Shown here: positions 7,684 to 18,176 of the stretch, piece after piece
How the letters are laid out: each line of letters opens with the position of its first letter
Position numbering within the stretch: position 1 is the stretch's first letter
Assembly: GCF_029024625.1 (NCBI RefSeq)
Contig: NZ_CP118953.1
Coordinates: forward strand, 1,860,001-1,924,000
DNA: 64,000 nt
Source of the DNA: Staphylococcus chromogenes
GTDB taxonomy: Bacteria > Bacillota > Bacilli > Staphylococcales > Staphylococcaceae
Reading direction: 5' to 3'
Notes under the pieces: model-generated
Told to the model about the DNA's origin: nothing
The model's input: the letters and a program-made list of their open reading frames with translations, nothing else
Database searches by the model: none
Translations under genes and position numbers: made by a program

Positions 7684-7713
7684 AGTATATTCTAAATAAT
7701 AAACTTCAATCAA
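7684..7713 (-). promoter_or_regulatory. Promoter of cspC
   Basis: Minus strand: -35 TTGATT (7708-7713), 18-base spacer, -10 TATACT (7684-7689). Confidence 0.6.
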
Positions 7714-7881
7714 TTTCACGATCTTTTATTACGATAAAGTTAACTATACGCTCCTTTTCTATAAAAGTAAAGGAAAAGTTGAAAATATTTTATAAAAGAA
7801 CGATTAATATTTGTAAATAGCCCGTCACTACTGATTTTCCTTAGAATTTTTTAACTTCTTTAATTTGTAATTTAATAGTCA

Positions 7882-8643
7882 TCAAGATTTATCTGAGGGT
7901 AAATTTTGATAATGGTAACGAACCAAATCCAAAAATTGATGCATATCATACCCCCATTGAGCATAATAACTTATTGGATCAACATGTGTGGTTCCACCCC
8001 AATATTCTCTCACAGCATTATGACTTATAATTGTTCCTTGTCCATGATGATCATCTGCAAGTGTAGGCTTTAGTCCGTTCTTTTTTAGCATATACGCAGC
8101 TAGCCACGCTTGATTATTTACAGATTGTGCAAAATCTTTAAAAGTATAAGTGCGCACTAATTCAATTTGATAAAAATACGGATTGGCTTTTTTACCAGCT
8201 CCCCACACATAAAATTGTTCTGGGGCTGTAAGGTGTATTTCATTGGCATCCACAAAAGCATGAACAAAAGCCTTATCATAAGTCGCATACATACGGTCTA
8301 CCCACTGTGGTAAAGTACGATTATCTTCACCCACTTCATGAATGATAATCCCTTTATAAGTCCCCTCTTTATAGGACAGTTTCGGTAATGTGTTCATTCG
8401 TCTATCTTTAACAGTGTGGGCAGGTGGAATATGGTTTTCAATTAAATATTTATTGACATTTGGATAAATAACAGGCGGAAATGGGAAAGGGTGTGGTTGT
8501 TGTGAGGATGAAGCTTGTGTAATTGAAGAATTGAGAGAAGAAGTGTCAGGTGTCTTCATTTGTGCATGAACCCATGGCGAACCAATCATTAACATTAATA
8601 ACAGCGTGACCATAACCGAAAAAAAGCGACATATTTTCGACAT
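7882..8643 (-). CDS. Secreted N-acetylmuramoyl-L-alanine amidase (Amidase_2)
   Basis: Cleaves the MurNAc-L-Ala bond of peptidoglycan. Signal peptide ~1-27 (cleavage near WVHA-QM), a Ser/Thr/Pro-rich linker (~30-60), then an Amidase_2 domain (~85-245) closely resembling the amidase half of the Atl autolysin. Probable zinc ligands are H102 of IIHEVG, H220 and D222 of THVDP. E161 sits in the Atl-like YQIELVRT strand and AFVHAFVDANEIH is also shared with Atl. Unlike Atl it has no GW or SH3 wall-binding repeats, so it may act locally or be freely released. SD AAAGGAGCG. The promoter may be TTGACA (8716-8721) and TATAGT (8691-8696), with a long 19-base spacer. Confidence 0.9.
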   Translation of the reverse strand: MSKICRFFSVMVTLLLMLMIGSPWVHAQMKTPDTSSLNSSITQASSSQQPHPFPFPPVIYPNVNKYLIENHIPPAHTVKDRRMNTLPKLSYKEGTYKGIIIHEVGEDNRTLPQWVDRMYATYDKAFVHAFVDANEIHLTAPEQFYVWGAGKKANPYFYQIELVRTYTFKDFAQSVNNQAWLAAYMLKKNGLKPTLADDHHGQGTIISHNAVREYWGGTTHVDPISYYAQWGYDMHQFLDLVRYHYQNLPSDKS

Positions 8644-8653
8644 AGACAGCGCT

Positions 8654-8904
8654 CCTTTCTATTTATATAATATTAATTATTATTACAATAACTATATTAC
8701 TATTTAGTTATTTTATGTCAATGACATTTACATAAACGACATAGAAAGTTTGAAATACTTCTTAATATTGTTATTCTCTCCTGTCTAAGACCCGTTGAAT
8801 TCATCACTTTCTTTCCCTCAAATTTCATAATAAAGAAGCGCGACCGAGACTTACATTATTTGTGACCCAAAATGTGACCTTTCAGTTTAATTTGAGAGGG
8901 TTTT
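8654..8904. other. Intergenic stretch without a recognised gene
   Basis: AT-rich sequence between the amidase gene and the tRNA terminator. Apart from the possible amidase promoter I see no ORF with an SD and no strong hairpin. Confidence 0.6.
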
Positions 8905-8953
8905 AAAAAAATTAAAAATCGCTATCATCATTATGTTTCTAATGACAATAGCG
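8905..8953 (-). terminator. Terminator of the tRNA-Arg transcript
   Basis: Minus-strand stem of 6 bp, a two-base mismatch, then 6 bp (8920-8933 / 8940-8953), followed by a U-rich run ATTTTTAATTTTTTT. Confidence 0.8.
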
Positions 8954-8992
8954 TTTAAGATTATTTCTAAGTATTTAAAATGGGTGATGTAG

Positions 8993-9064
8993 CCCCCTCG
9001 AGAGGAATCGAACCTCTATTGTAAGAACCGGAATCTTAAGTGTTATCCATTACACTACGAGGGG
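8993..9064 (-). tRNA. tRNA-Arg (anticodon CCG)
   Basis: 72 bases. Acceptor stem CCCCTCG / CGAGGGG with discriminator G. Anticodon stem TAAGA / TCTTA encloses loop TTCCGGT with anticodon CCG. The T arm is AGAGG-TTCGATT-CCTCT and the D arm GTGT / ACAC. CCA is not encoded. It lies directly upstream of and divergent from clpP, as I recall from S. aureus. Confidence 0.97.
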
Positions 9065-9139
9065 ATAATGTGAGTATTAAATTGGTAAATCTTTTTCAAA
9101 AAGCTTAAAATCGAGATAACTTATACAATAAGCTTTATT

Positions 9140-9156
9140 TTTGACCATTTTTGACT
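9140..9156 (-). promoter_or_regulatory. CtsR operator of clpP
   Basis: On the minus strand: AGTCAAA-AAT-GGTCAAA, an exact match to the CtsR heptad repeat with 3-base spacing. It overlaps the clpP -35 box (TTGACC, 9141-9146), so bound CtsR would block the promoter until heat or protein stress. Confidence 0.92.
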
Positions 9157-9169
9157 TTTAAGTTAAAAT
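9141..9169 (+). promoter_or_regulatory. Promoter of clpP
   Basis: -35 TTGACC (9141-9146), 17-base spacer, -10 TAAAAT (9164-9169). Confidence 0.75.
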
Positions 9170-9201
9170 AAGTTCAAAGTTATTAATAGGAGGAAAGAGT
9201 T

Positions 9202-9783
9202 ATGAATTTAATTCCTACAGTTATCGAAACAACAAACCGCGGTGAACGCGCATACGATATTTATTCACGTTTATTAAAAGACCGTATTATTATGTTAGGT
9301 TCAGCAATTGATGACAACGTTGCAAATTCAATTGTATCACAACTTTTGTTTTTACAGGCACAAGATGCAGAAAAAGATATTTATCTCTACATTAATTCAC
9401 CAGGTGGTAGCGTCACAGCAGGCTTTGCGATTTATGATACAATTCAACATATTAAACCAGATGTACAAACAATTTGTATCGGTATGGCAGCCTCTATGGG
9501 ATCATTCTTACTTGCTGCTGGTGCCAAAGGTAAACGCTATGCCTTACCTAATGCAGAAGTCATGATTCACCAACCTCTTGGCGGCGCACAAGGTCAAGCC
9601 ACTGAAATCGAAATTGCAGCGAACCACATTTTAAAAACACGTGCGAAATTAAATAAAATTTTATCAGAACGCACAGGTCAACCTATCGAAAAAATCGAAA
9701 AAGATACAGACCGTGACAACTTCTTAACAGCCGATGAAGCGAAAGAATACGGCTTAATTGACGAAGTTATGCAACCTGAATAA
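9202..9783 (+). CDS. clpP: ATP-dependent Clp protease proteolytic subunit
   Basis: Serine peptidase that forms the 14-mer chamber fed by ClpX or ClpC; it controls stress response and virulence in staphylococci. 193 residues, normal length. The catalytic triad is S98 (GMAASMGS), H123 (VMIHQPLG) and D172, all present. SD AGGAGGAAAG. Its CtsR-controlled promoter and a terminator directly after the stop make it monocistronic. Confidence 0.98.
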   Translation: MNLIPTVIETTNRGERAYDIYSRLLKDRIIMLGSAIDDNVANSIVSQLLFLQAQDAEKDIYLYINSPGGSVTAGFAIYDTIQHIKPDVQTICIGMAASMGSFLLAAGAKGKRYALPNAEVMIHQPLGGAQGQATEIEIAANHILKTRAKLNKILSERTGQPIEKIEKDTDRDNFLTADEAKEYGLIDEVMQPE

Positions 9784-9792
9784 TTTAGAGTG

Positions 9793-9825
9793 AGCGAGCT
9801 TTCAAATGAGAGCTCGCTTTTTTAT
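9793..9825 (+). terminator. Terminator of clpP
   Basis: Stem AGCGAGCT / AGCTCGCT (9793-9800 with 9811-9818), then a run of T. The convergent whiA gene ends at 9822. Confidence 0.9.
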
Positions 9826-10766
9826 ATGTCAAACGGCTCTCCGTTACGAATTTTGTCTGCCATTTCATTCAACTTGCGTAAACGATGGTTAATGCCCGAT
9901 TTCGAAATAGTGCCTGTACTGACCATTTCACCTAGTTCTTTAAGAGAAACGTCTTGATGTTCTATTCTTAATTTAGCCACTTCTCTTAATCTGTCCGGTA
10001 AATTATCTAGACCAATTTCTTGATCGATGAGTTGAATACTTTCAACTTGCTTCATAGCAGCACTGACCGTTTTGTTTAAGTTAGCTGTTTCACAATTTAC
10101 AAGGCGGTTAACTGAATTTCGCATATCACGGACAATGCGCACATCTTCAAATTTCAATAACGCTTGATAACCCCCGATTAAACTTAAAAATTCTGCAATA
10201 CGCTCTGCCTCTTTAATATACGTAATCCAGCCCTTTTTACGCTCTAACTTTTTCGCATTGAGCTCATATTGATTCATTAATGCCGTTAACCCTTCAGAAT
10301 GTCCTTCATATAAAGAAAATATTTCTAAGTGATATGAGGAGGTTTCTGGATTATTAACAGACCCTCCTGCTAAAAAAGCGCCACGCAAATAACTCCGCTT
10401 CATTTCATCGTCTTTCACCATGGTTTCATCAATGTCATGACTGAACATACCTTCTTTAAGAATCCCCAGTTCATCTAATATTTCTTTCGTTTTCATTTTA
10501 ATGCGACATATATATATGTTATTTTTCTTCAATTTCATTTTTTTACGCACTAAAATTTCAACTTCGACATGAAAGACAAGTTTGATTAATGAATAGATAC
10601 GACGTGCTGTCGTCGCATTTTCAGTTTGAATATTAATGACAAACTGTTGATTAGAAAAATTCAAAGCTCCATTCATTCGAATCAATGCACTGAGCTCTGC
10701 TTTTGCACTTTTAGCATCTGTTTCTATTCGTGTTAATTCATTTTTCATTTCGGATGCAAAGCTCAT
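9822..10766 (-). CDS. whiA: WhiA, cell-division / sporulation-type regulator
   Basis: 314 residues, normal length. The N-terminal part (~1-85, ending [19 protein letters not shown]) and the middle part (~95-195, with [19 protein letters not shown]) form a degenerate LAGLIDADG homing-endonuclease fold. The C-terminus (~225-310, with [32 protein letters not shown]) is a helix-turn-helix. In firmicutes it binds nucleoid DNA and supports division and chromosome segregation. It is the last gene of rapZ-yvcK-whiA, 58 bases after yvcK. Confidence 0.96.
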   Translation of the reverse strand: MSFASEMKNELTRIETDAKSAKAELSALIRMNGALNFSNQQFVINIQTENATTARRIYSLIKLVFHVEVEILVRKKMKLKKNNIYICRIKMKTKEILDELGILKEGMFSHDIDETMVKDDEMKRSYLRGAFLAGGSVNNPETSSYHLEIFSLYEGHSEGLTALMNQYELNAKKLERKKGWITYIKEAERIAEFLSLIGGYQALLKFEDVRIVRDMRNSVNRLVNCETANLNKTVSAAMKQVESIQLIDQEIGLDNLPDRLREVAKLRIEHQDVSLKELGEMVSTGTISKSGINHRLRKLNEMADKIRNGEPFDI

Positions 10767-10824
10767 GTTCCTCGATTCCTTTCTATATTATCCTAATTTA
10801 ATCCTATGTGTTGAGGTGTCACAA

Positions 10825-11823
10825 TTAATATCGTTTAATTTGGTCAGGATTAAATTGAATCGTACTAATTTCTTCAAGCGCAATATCATAAATCATATCG
10901 GCGAGAACCTCATTACAGTGGCGAACGTGATAATTTTCTGAAACTTGTGCTAAATCTTCGCCTGTCACCAATTTAATCCCATTTTTTTCCAATTCATCCG
11001 CATCATAATAAACCGGTTGAGCCCCTTTTTCTTTATATTTCTCTATAATTTCATTTGAAAAAGTGATTTCATTAGCTATGACGAAATCAATCACATTTTT
11101 CCCTAATTGTTGGTGTATCGCTTCCACATGATCGTTGACGGAATAGCCATCTGTCTCTCCCGGTTGGGTCATAATGTTAGAAACATATAATTTTTTAGCT
11201 TTACTCTCCACAATCGCTTTCGCAATCCCTTTGACACATAAATTAGAAATAACACTCGTATATAAAGAACCTGGCCCCATGACAATTAAATCTGCTTCTA
11301 ATAATGCCTCTACCGCTTCATCCATCGGTTCAACATCCGCAGGTTCAAGAAACACACGACTGATTTTTTTATGTTTACTCGGAATATTAGATTCCCCTAC
11401 CACAATTTCCCCGTCTTCCATTTCGGCATTAAGAGAAACGCTTGAAATAGTGGAAGGAATGACTTGTCCTTTTATATTGAGGATTCTACTGAGCTCTTTT
11501 ACAGCATGGCCAAAATCATCTGTAATATTTGTCATCGCTGCAATAAGCAAATTCCCAAGAGAATGCCCACTAATTTTATCTTCTTCAAAGCGATATTGAA
11601 ACAACTGTTCTAATGTCGGTTCAACATCACTCAAAGCAGCAAGGACGTTGCGTACGTCACCGGGAGCTGGGATATCCATTTCATGACGGATTTTCCCTGT
11701 GCTCCCCCCATCATCTGCCACTGTTACAATACAAGTAATATCGATTGGAAATTTTTTTAATCCTCTCGCAAGTACAGATAGTCCTGTACCCCCACCAATC
11801 AATACGAGTTTAATTTTTTTCAT
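10825..11823 (-). CDS. yvcK: YvcK/GlmR (CofD-like) carbon-flux and morphology factor
   Basis: 332 residues. Binds UDP-sugars and steers carbon between glycolysis and cell-wall precursors; needed for gluconeogenic growth in B. subtilis. The N-terminal loop [19 protein letters not shown] and [12 protein letters not shown] are the family nucleotide-binding motifs; [10 protein letters not shown] lies near residue 185. I start at ATG 11823, inside the end of rapZ (14-base overlap), because earlier ATGs would extend it deep into rapZ and remove the normal N-terminus. The overlap suggests translational coupling. Confidence 0.94.
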   Translation of the reverse strand: MKKIKLVLIGGGTGLSVLARGLKKFPIDITCIVTVADDGGSTGKIRHEMDIPAPGDVRNVLAALSDVEPTLEQLFQYRFEEDKISGHSLGNLLIAAMTNITDDFGHAVKELSRILNIKGQVIPSTISSVSLNAEMEDGEIVVGESNIPSKHKKISRVFLEPADVEPMDEAVEALLEADLIVMGPGSLYTSVISNLCVKGIAKAIVESKAKKLYVSNIMTQPGETDGYSVNDHVEAIHQQLGKNVIDFVIANEITFSNEIIEKYKEKGAQPVYYDADELEKNGIKLVTGEDLAQVSENYHVRHCNEVLADMIYDIALEEISTIQFNPDQIKRY

Positions 11824-12733
11824 GCTTATCGCCACTTTCAAGATGCGCATCTCGATGATGCACATGGATATCATAGTCAAAGTGTTGTTTTAGATCCTCT
11901 GATAGACGTTGTGCTAATGCTACAGAACGGTGTTGTCCTCCCGTACATCCAAACGCAATTACAAGTTGTGACTTTCCTTCTTTTTTATACCCTGGAATCA
12001 TAAATAACAGTAAATCCAATAATTTTTCATAAAATGTATTGGTTTCTTTCCATTTCATGACATAGTTGTAAACATCTTCATCCATCCCTGTTTGAGGACG
12101 CAGCGCTTTTACATAATAGGGATTAGGTAAAAAGCGCACATCAAATACAAGATCCGCATCAATTTGTATGCCATGTTTAAATCCAAAACTTTGTACACTG
12201 ATGGTGAACGTGGAATGATTTGATTTGTTGAAATACTCATAAACGCGTGTCCGTAACTCTTTCGGAGACAGATATGTCGTATCCACGGTATAGTTTGCCA
12301 TACTCCGAATATCAGAGAGCAAGTTACGTTCCTCACTAATTGCTTCAACCAATGTCAGATTGTTTTGGTCTTGTAAAGGGTGTCTACGTCGCGTTTCTTT
12401 ATATCGTGAAATTAACTTTTCTGTCGTCGCGTCCACAAATAGCACATCCGTAATGACATTTTTACGACTGAGGACATCATCAAGTTCTTGAACGAGATAT
12501 TTAAAAAATTCACGGCCTCTTAAATCTATTCCAATGGCCACTTTTTGAAGGGTCGGATTGCCTTGCTCCATGAGTTCAATAAATTTAGGAAGGAGTATTG
12601 GAGGAAGATTGTCTACACAAAAATAACCTAAATCCTCTAAACTCTGAATCACCACAGATTTACCCGCCCCTGATAAACCTGTAATGACTAACAATTCACT
12701 TTTGACGATTTCATTTTTTTCTTCTTGTTGCAT
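11810..12733 (-). CDS. rapZ: RapZ / YvcJ, P-loop nucleotide-binding protein
   Basis: 307 residues. In E. coli RapZ is the RNA adaptor for GlmZ decay; in firmicutes YvcJ affects competence and binds GTP. The P-loop GLSGAGKS lies near residues 19-26, the central motif DLRGREF follows, and the conserved C-terminal block [16 protein letters not shown] and VHHRDAH is present. Start chosen at 12733 (GGTGGG upstream) rather than 12754, which has no SD. First gene of rapZ-yvcK-whiA; a terminator separates it from trxB. Confidence 0.95.
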   Translation of the reverse strand: MQQEEKNEIVKSELLVITGLSGAGKSVVIQSLEDLGYFCVDNLPPILLPKFIELMEQGNPTLQKVAIGIDLRGREFFKYLVQELDDVLSRKNVITDVLFVDATTEKLISRYKETRRRHPLQDQNNLTLVEAISEERNLLSDIRSMANYTVDTTYLSPKELRTRVYEYFNKSNHSTFTISVQSFGFKHGIQIDADLVFDVRFLPNPYYVKALRPQTGMDEDVYNYVMKWKETNTFYEKLLDLLLFMIPGYKKEGKSQLVIAFGCTGGQHRSVALAQRLSEDLKQHFDYDIHVHHRDAHLESGDKHEKN

Positions 12734-12802
12734 ACTTACCCACCATCCAATCATATTCTATTTAAGTGTACATGAAATCCAACTCTAGTAGTAGTGGCTA
12801 TG

Positions 12803-12860
12803 TAAAAAAAGAGTGAACCAGTAATCAAATTGTGTTCATTTGATGGACTGATTCACTCTC
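12803..12860 (-). terminator. Terminator after trxB
   Basis: 12-bp arms (12811-12822 / 12847-12858, few mismatches) with a further inner helix, followed on the minus strand by seven U. It separates the trxB operon from rapZ-yvcK-whiA. Confidence 0.85.
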
Positions 12861-12896
12861 TATCGCATCCGTAAAGATGACGTAGTGACATACTTT

Positions 12897-13862
<966 letters not shown>

Positions 13863-13904
13863 TTATCATACGCATTTTACACCAATTCACTTCTTAAATT
13901 GAAG

Positions 13905-15341
13905 CTAAATGCTCAATAGTTGCTGTAGTGCTTTATCCAACATTTCTTCAGTGATGTCGAATAATGTGGAAAGTTGAGATTTTAATATTGTAGTGTTTGT
14001 CATATTAAAATACAAATAAGTCACCGCTCCAATGTACGGATTGACATTTTCGGTGTCTACTTTTGCTTCTAATAAGGATTCTGCATAATTAATCCAACTT
14101 AAAAACAATGCAGATTCGTCTTTTGTTTTAGCGCAATCATATAACACTGTCATGCCTCTATGGATAAAATCAAGTTTGTGCAATTTTAAATCTTGTACAA
14201 GATAGGAAAGGTATAATTTTTCATAATCACCTAACCTTTCCAAAATGGCCCAAACATCATTTGTGAGTAAAACTTCCTTTCCATTCAGTTGATGTAATAA
14301 AAATAAGCCATAAATTCTTTCATGCGTGTCATCACTCGTTAATAAGGGCTCAACATACCGTTTGAAATGGTGTTCACTTGAGTCCATCACCCACGGGGGA
14401 ATGCCTGGGTTAGCCTTCGAGAAATTTTCTAGTAATTCCCAAAAATGCTCGCTTTGTTCTTTATTTCCTAGGTAATAATAATTGAAAGCTAACGCATGAA
14501 ACAATTGAAATGTTTGGAAACTCCCTTTCCGATGAAGAGGTAACAACAGTTGCTGAGAGGCCTCATATTGTTTTAAATAGCTCAATACAATCCCTAATTT
14601 AAACGTTTGCTCATCATTCATGGGGACAATTTTATTCAAGACTTTGACATAGTGTTCATATTTCTTATAGTCGTTCATGTTGTAAAGTAGCAATGTGTAA
14701 TGACATAAGGCATGCACATCTGAAGGGTCCTCTTCAAGAAGAGATTCAAACATTTCTTTCGCAAGTTGATTTTCATTGAGATAGAGATAACACATCGCTA
14801 GAAGATTTCTTATCACTTTGTGTTTTTGTATCGCATCTTTTTGCGCCAAGATAAACTCACGTGCCTCTAGCAAACGCCCTTGACCAAAAAGATATTGAAA
14901 AATTACTTGCGTCACAAACAACTCACTTTCAAGTTCAAGTTGTGCTTCTCCCATATAAGTGACTTCAAACATAGTTTCAAGTTTGTCACGATAGTCTTCA
15001 TCTTCTGATAAATACGCATAGCGGAGCCCAAATAAATAAGCTTTATTGGCTTCATTCAAATCTACATTTATCTGACTAAGTTCATAAAAACATGTTTCTA
15101 GTTTTTGTCCTCGACTCACTGCTTCATAATACAAGGCTTCCGCTTTTTTAGGTTGTCTTAATTGAACATAACACGTTGCGAGTTGTTGCGTGGCTTCAAA
15201 ATTATCAGGTGACAATGCTAACACTTTGTCGAGATATTTTTGCGCTTTCTTATAATCTTGTTGTCGCAATTTTTGATCAGCTAATCGTTGATATAATGCT
15301 ACATCATCACTTAATTGTATGATTTTTGGACGCTGCGCCAT
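13905..15341 (-). CDS. TPR-repeat protein of unknown function (478 aa)
   Basis: Helical repeat protein. Clear tetratricopeptide units occur at about residues 12-80 (ALYQRLADQKLRQQDYKKAQ, then QLATCYVQLRQPKKAEALYYEA), and more degenerate repeats run to about 330 (NLLAMCYLYLNENQLAKEMFESLLEEDP). The C-terminal third is helical without an obvious motif. There is no signal peptide, so it is cytosolic. Start moved to ATG 15341, which follows the strong SD GGGAGGTGA; the longer frame to 15455 runs back into the acyltransferase gene. Conserved neighbour of trxB and lgt in staphylococci; the partner is unknown. Confidence 0.88.
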   Translation of the reverse strand: MAQRPKIIQLSDDVALYQRLADQKLRQQDYKKAQKYLDKVLALSPDNFEATQQLATCYVQLRQPKKAEALYYEAVSRGQKLETCFYELSQINVDLNEANKAYLFGLRYAYLSEDEDYRDKLETMFEVTYMGEAQLELESELFVTQVIFQYLFGQGRLLEAREFILAQKDAIQKHKVIRNLLAMCYLYLNENQLAKEMFESLLEEDPSDVHALCHYTLLLYNMNDYKKYEHYVKVLNKIVPMNDEQTFKLGIVLSYLKQYEASQQLLLPLHRKGSFQTFQLFHALAFNYYYLGNKEQSEHFWELLENFSKANPGIPPWVMDSSEHHFKRYVEPLLTSDDTHERIYGLFLLHQLNGKEVLLTNDVWAILERLGDYEKLYLSYLVQDLKLHKLDFIHRGMTVLYDCAKTKDESALFLSWINYAESLLEAKVDTENVNPYIGAVTYLYFNMTNTTILKSQLSTLFDITEEMLDKALQQLLSI

Positions 15342-15357
15342 CCCCGTCACCTCCCTT

Positions 15358-15843
15358 TCACAACGGTTTGAATTGCATAGGATTTCCCATCGCTTTGGTA
15401 TCGTTTGGAATATCTTTAGAAACAACGGTATGCGCCCCAACTTGGACACGGTCACCTATCACGACACCGGGTAAAATCGTCACATTAGCCCCAATTAATG
15501 TATCGTTCCCAATAATTACGTTTCCTACTCGAAGTTCATTTGGTAAAAATTCATGCGTTAAAATTGTTGTTTGATAACCAATGGTCACATTTTCACCAAT
15601 TTTAATTTTTTCAGGATAGAGTAAATCCGGCACAACTTTAAATGCCAGTGCTGTATAAGCGCCAATCTCCATATTTAATAAACGACGATACAACACAGGT
15701 TTTATTCGAATAAATGGAAAATATCTTAAAACTTCAATAATGATGGTATTTTTAAACAGTTTAAAAAAAGAAATATACCGATACAAATGCCAAAGCGGAT
15801 TATGTTTGCCTTTCGAAGCAACAACTTTAACGTTTCTTGCCAT
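15358..15843 (-). CDS. Left-handed beta-helix acyltransferase (maltose/galactoside O-acetyltransferase type)
   Basis: 161 residues with hexapeptide repeats from ~78 on: [46 protein letters not shown], ending with the family motif [11 protein letters not shown]. Trimeric acetyl-CoA-dependent transferases; the acceptor is unknown, though its place next to lgt and hprK suggests an envelope or sugar substrate. Start at 15843, which overlaps the lgt 3' end and has AAAGGAAA upstream; the frame to 15882 lies wholly inside lgt. Confidence 0.88.
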   Translation of the reverse strand: MARNVKVVASKGKHNPLWHLYRYISFFKLFKNTIIIEVLRYFPFIRIKPVLYRRLLNMEIGAYTALAFKVVPDLLYPEKIKIGENVTIGYQTTILTHEFLPNELRVGNVIIGNDTLIGANVTILPGVVIGDRVQVGAHTVVSKDIPNDTKAMGNPMQFKPL

Positions 15844-16678
15844 GTTTGATTTCCTTTCGTCGATTTGGCCAAGGTAATACATTAACTTCTTTATATTTGG
15901 GTGGTTTTACTTTAAAGCGTCTCCATAAAATCATGATAATCCCCATGATAATAAGTATGACGGACACCAATTGGGCAATGCGGATTGTCTCCGTTAACAT
16001 TAAACTATCGGTACGTAAGCCCTCAACAAAGAAACGACCTATAGAATACCAGATTAAATATAAGAAGAAGGTTTCTCCAATACGTAAATTTTTTCGTAAT
16101 AAAATCAAGATCACAAATCCGATAATATTCCATAAGGATTCATATAAAAACGTCGGATGATAGTATTGACCATGGATAAACATATTGTCGATAATAAAGT
16201 TTGGTAAATGCAAGTTTTCTAAAAATGCACGTGATACAGGTCCACCGTGAGCTTCATGGTTCATAAAATTTCCCCATCGCCCTATCGCTTGTGCCAGTAT
16301 AATACTTGGCGCCACTATGTCACCGAGTTGAAAAGGATTCCAATTTTGTCTATGGCAATAATAAATGCCCATTAAGAAAGCGCCTATAAGCCCCCCATGA
16401 ATGGCGATACCTCCTAGCCAAATCATAGGAATTTCAATAGGATGCATCGCATAATAGTCTAAGTTGAAGAGTACAAAATACAGTCTAGCGGTTAATATCG
16501 CAACCACCACACAAATTAAGATCGTATTTATCAGGTCTTCTTCTTTAAACCCTATTTTTTGCGCGCTTTTTTGGGCGATGACATACCCAATCAGAATGGC
16601 GGTGGCAATGATAATCCCATACCATCTCACCTGAATAGGACCAAATGAAAATGCTACGGGGTCAATATAACTAAACAC
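15827..16678 (-). CDS. lgt: Prolipoprotein diacylglyceryl transferase
   Basis: Integral membrane enzyme that moves diacylglycerol from phosphatidylglycerol to the lipobox cysteine, the first step of lipoprotein maturation. 283 residues, about seven transmembrane helices. Signature motifs [11 protein letters not shown] (~93-103) and [17 protein letters not shown] (~130-146) are intact. GTG start, two bases after the hprK stop. In this window its clients include the YkyA-like lipoprotein at 40.4 kb. Confidence 0.97.
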   Translation of the reverse strand: MFSYIDPVAFSFGPIQVRWYGIIIATAILIGYVIAQKSAQKIGFKEEDLINTILICVVVAILTARLYFVLFNLDYYAMHPIEIPMIWLGGIAIHGGLIGAFLMGIYYCHRQNWNPFQLGDIVAPSIILAQAIGRWGNFMNHEAHGGPVSRAFLENLHLPNFIIDNMFIHGQYYHPTFLYESLWNIIGFVILILLRKNLRIGETFFLYLIWYSIGRFFVEGLRTDSLMLTETIRIAQLVSVILIIMGIIMILWRRFKVKPPKYKEVNVLPWPNRRKEIKHGKKR

Positions 16679-16680
16679 GT

Positions 16681-17616
16681 TTAAGCATCTCCTTTATGTT
16701 GGCTGTTTTTTAGAATTTCAGCATTCAATCGCTCATTGAATTCTTCTGCTGTATTGATGCCCATAATATTTAAGCGATAATTCATTGCAGCAACTTCTAT
16801 AATCACTGCCACGTTTCGTCCAGGTCGAACTGGAATCGTTTTTTTCGTAATTTCAGTATCTAAAATTTTTAAAGTTTCTTCACTTAATCCTACACGGTCA
16901 TACAATTTATCTTGACGCCATGTTTCTAGGTTGATATTCAGACGGATACGTTTCTGCGTTAGGATAGACCCCGCGCCAAAAAGCGTCATCACATTGATAA
17001 TGCCAAGTCCTCTAATTTCTAATAGATGTTCAATAATTTTAGGAGGCTTTCCTATCAGTTGATCTTTATGAATTTCTTTAATTTCAACATTATCATCAGC
17101 CACTAAACGGTGACCTCGTTTGACAAGTTCAAGTGCCGTTTCACTTTTACCAATGCCAGAATCACCTGTGATTAACACACCGACTCCATAGACATCGACT
17201 AATACGCCATGAAGTGAGGTTGAATTGGCAAGTTCGTGCTCTAAAAACGTCGTAAATCTACCCATTACACGCGTCGTGGCTTCATCAATATACATCAATG
17301 GCGTATCTGTTTCATTAGCAGCTTGAATGAGTTCCTCTGGCGCTTCAAGTCCTCTTGTAATGATAATCGCAGGTGTTTCTGGTCTGCATAATTTTCTCAT
17401 GCGCCCTTCGCGTTCGTCTTCAGGCAATAAATTATAAAAAGAAAGCTCAGTCGTTCCGAGTAACTGGATACGGTTTGAGGCATAATGAGAAAAATACCCC
17501 GCCATTTCTAAACCTGGTCTTGAAATGTCAGTATTATGTATCGGTCTATTTAAGCCATGTGCTCCAGCAATCACATCTAATTGAAATCTTTCCGCCAAAT
17601 CTTTACTCGTTAACAT
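16681..17616 (-). CDS. hprK: HPr kinase/phosphorylase
   Basis: Phosphorylates HPr on Ser46 in response to glycolytic intermediates, giving the corepressor of CcpA. 311 residues. Walker A GDSGIGKS at 151-158 and the HPrK signature [18 protein letters not shown] near 201-218 are intact. SD GAGGTGA. First gene of a five-gene operon ending in trxB, with a predicted promoter at 17655-17683. Together with gapR it places carbon control at both ends of this region. Confidence 0.97.
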   Translation of the reverse strand: MLTSKDLAERFQLDVIAGAHGLNRPIHNTDISRPGLEMAGYFSHYASNRIQLLGTTELSFYNLLPEDEREGRMRKLCRPETPAIIITRGLEAPEELIQAANETDTPLMYIDEATTRVMGRFTTFLEHELANSTSLHGVLVDVYGVGVLITGDSGIGKSETALELVKRGHRLVADDNVEIKEIHKDQLIGKPPKIIEHLLEIRGLGIINVMTLFGAGSILTQKRIRLNINLETWRQDKLYDRVGLSEETLKILDTEITKKTIPVRPGRNVAVIIEVAAMNYRLNIMGINTAEEFNERLNAEILKNSQHKGDA

Positions 17617-17654
17617 ACATTCACCTCAATGCGCACTCTGCGCTATTTTGAATA

Positions 17655-17683
17655 ATTATAGTATACATGAATCACTAAATGAA
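17655..17683 (-). promoter_or_regulatory. Promoter of the hprK operon
   Basis: Minus strand: -35 TTCATT (17678-17683), 17-base spacer, -10 TATAAT (17655-17660). Confidence 0.55.
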
Positions 17684-17789
17684 CATGCTTATTTTTTCCT
17701 TAGTTTGTCATTCCATTATACATGAACAGAGTGAGCGTTAAAAATAAATCTTTATGACTTATTGTTCACACTCACCCTGTAATTTTGTA

Positions 17790-18173
17790 CTATTTATTAT
17801 ATTTATTTAACTTTTCACTGACATCGCGCAATGATTTTTCGATCTGACTGAACGTTTCTATCGGATTTGTTTTATTACCACCGTTTTGGGATGAACTTTT
17901 CTCGCTGGACTTACGCAAAGTCGAAGAAACTTGTTTTAATGCTGTATTTACAAAATCCTCAACGGAAGATGCGGTTTCAGCATACGTTGACGATTGTGCC
18001 TCTTTGGACTGTGAACTTTCCTTTTGATGCTTATGTTCCTCTTTTGAAGTCGCCTCATGAGACTTATTCGTATGTTGCGCTGGGCTCATGGCATCTAATA
18101 AAAGCGCCGCTGAATCTACTGATATTTTATGCGCTTCTAATAGTTCTAATACTTTAAGTTGTGCTTCTTTCAT
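17790..18173 (-). CDS. Small cytosolic protein with N-terminal short helical motif (127 aa)
   Basis: Unknown function. Residues 1-30 (KVLELLEAHKISVDSAALLLDAM) match the short helical SHOCT-like/YvlB N-terminal pattern seen at the ends of many regulators. Residues 30-65 are a Lys/Glu/Ser/His-rich linker, and the C-terminal half is helical and polar (DFVNTALKQVSSTLRK, FSQIEKSLRDVSEKLNKY). The SD GGAGG lies inside the last codons of uvrA and the gap is three bases, so it is translationally coupled to uvrA and likely follows SOS induction. It is followed by a long hairpin (17700-17780) with a poor U tail. Confidence 0.8.
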   Translation of the reverse strand: MKEAQLKVLELLEAHKISVDSAALLLDAMSPAQHTNKSHEATSKEEHKHQKESSQSKEAQSSTYAETASSVEDFVNTALKQVSSTLRKSSEKSSSQNGGNKTNPIETFSQIEKSLRDVSEKLNKYNK

Positions 18174-18176
18174 AAA

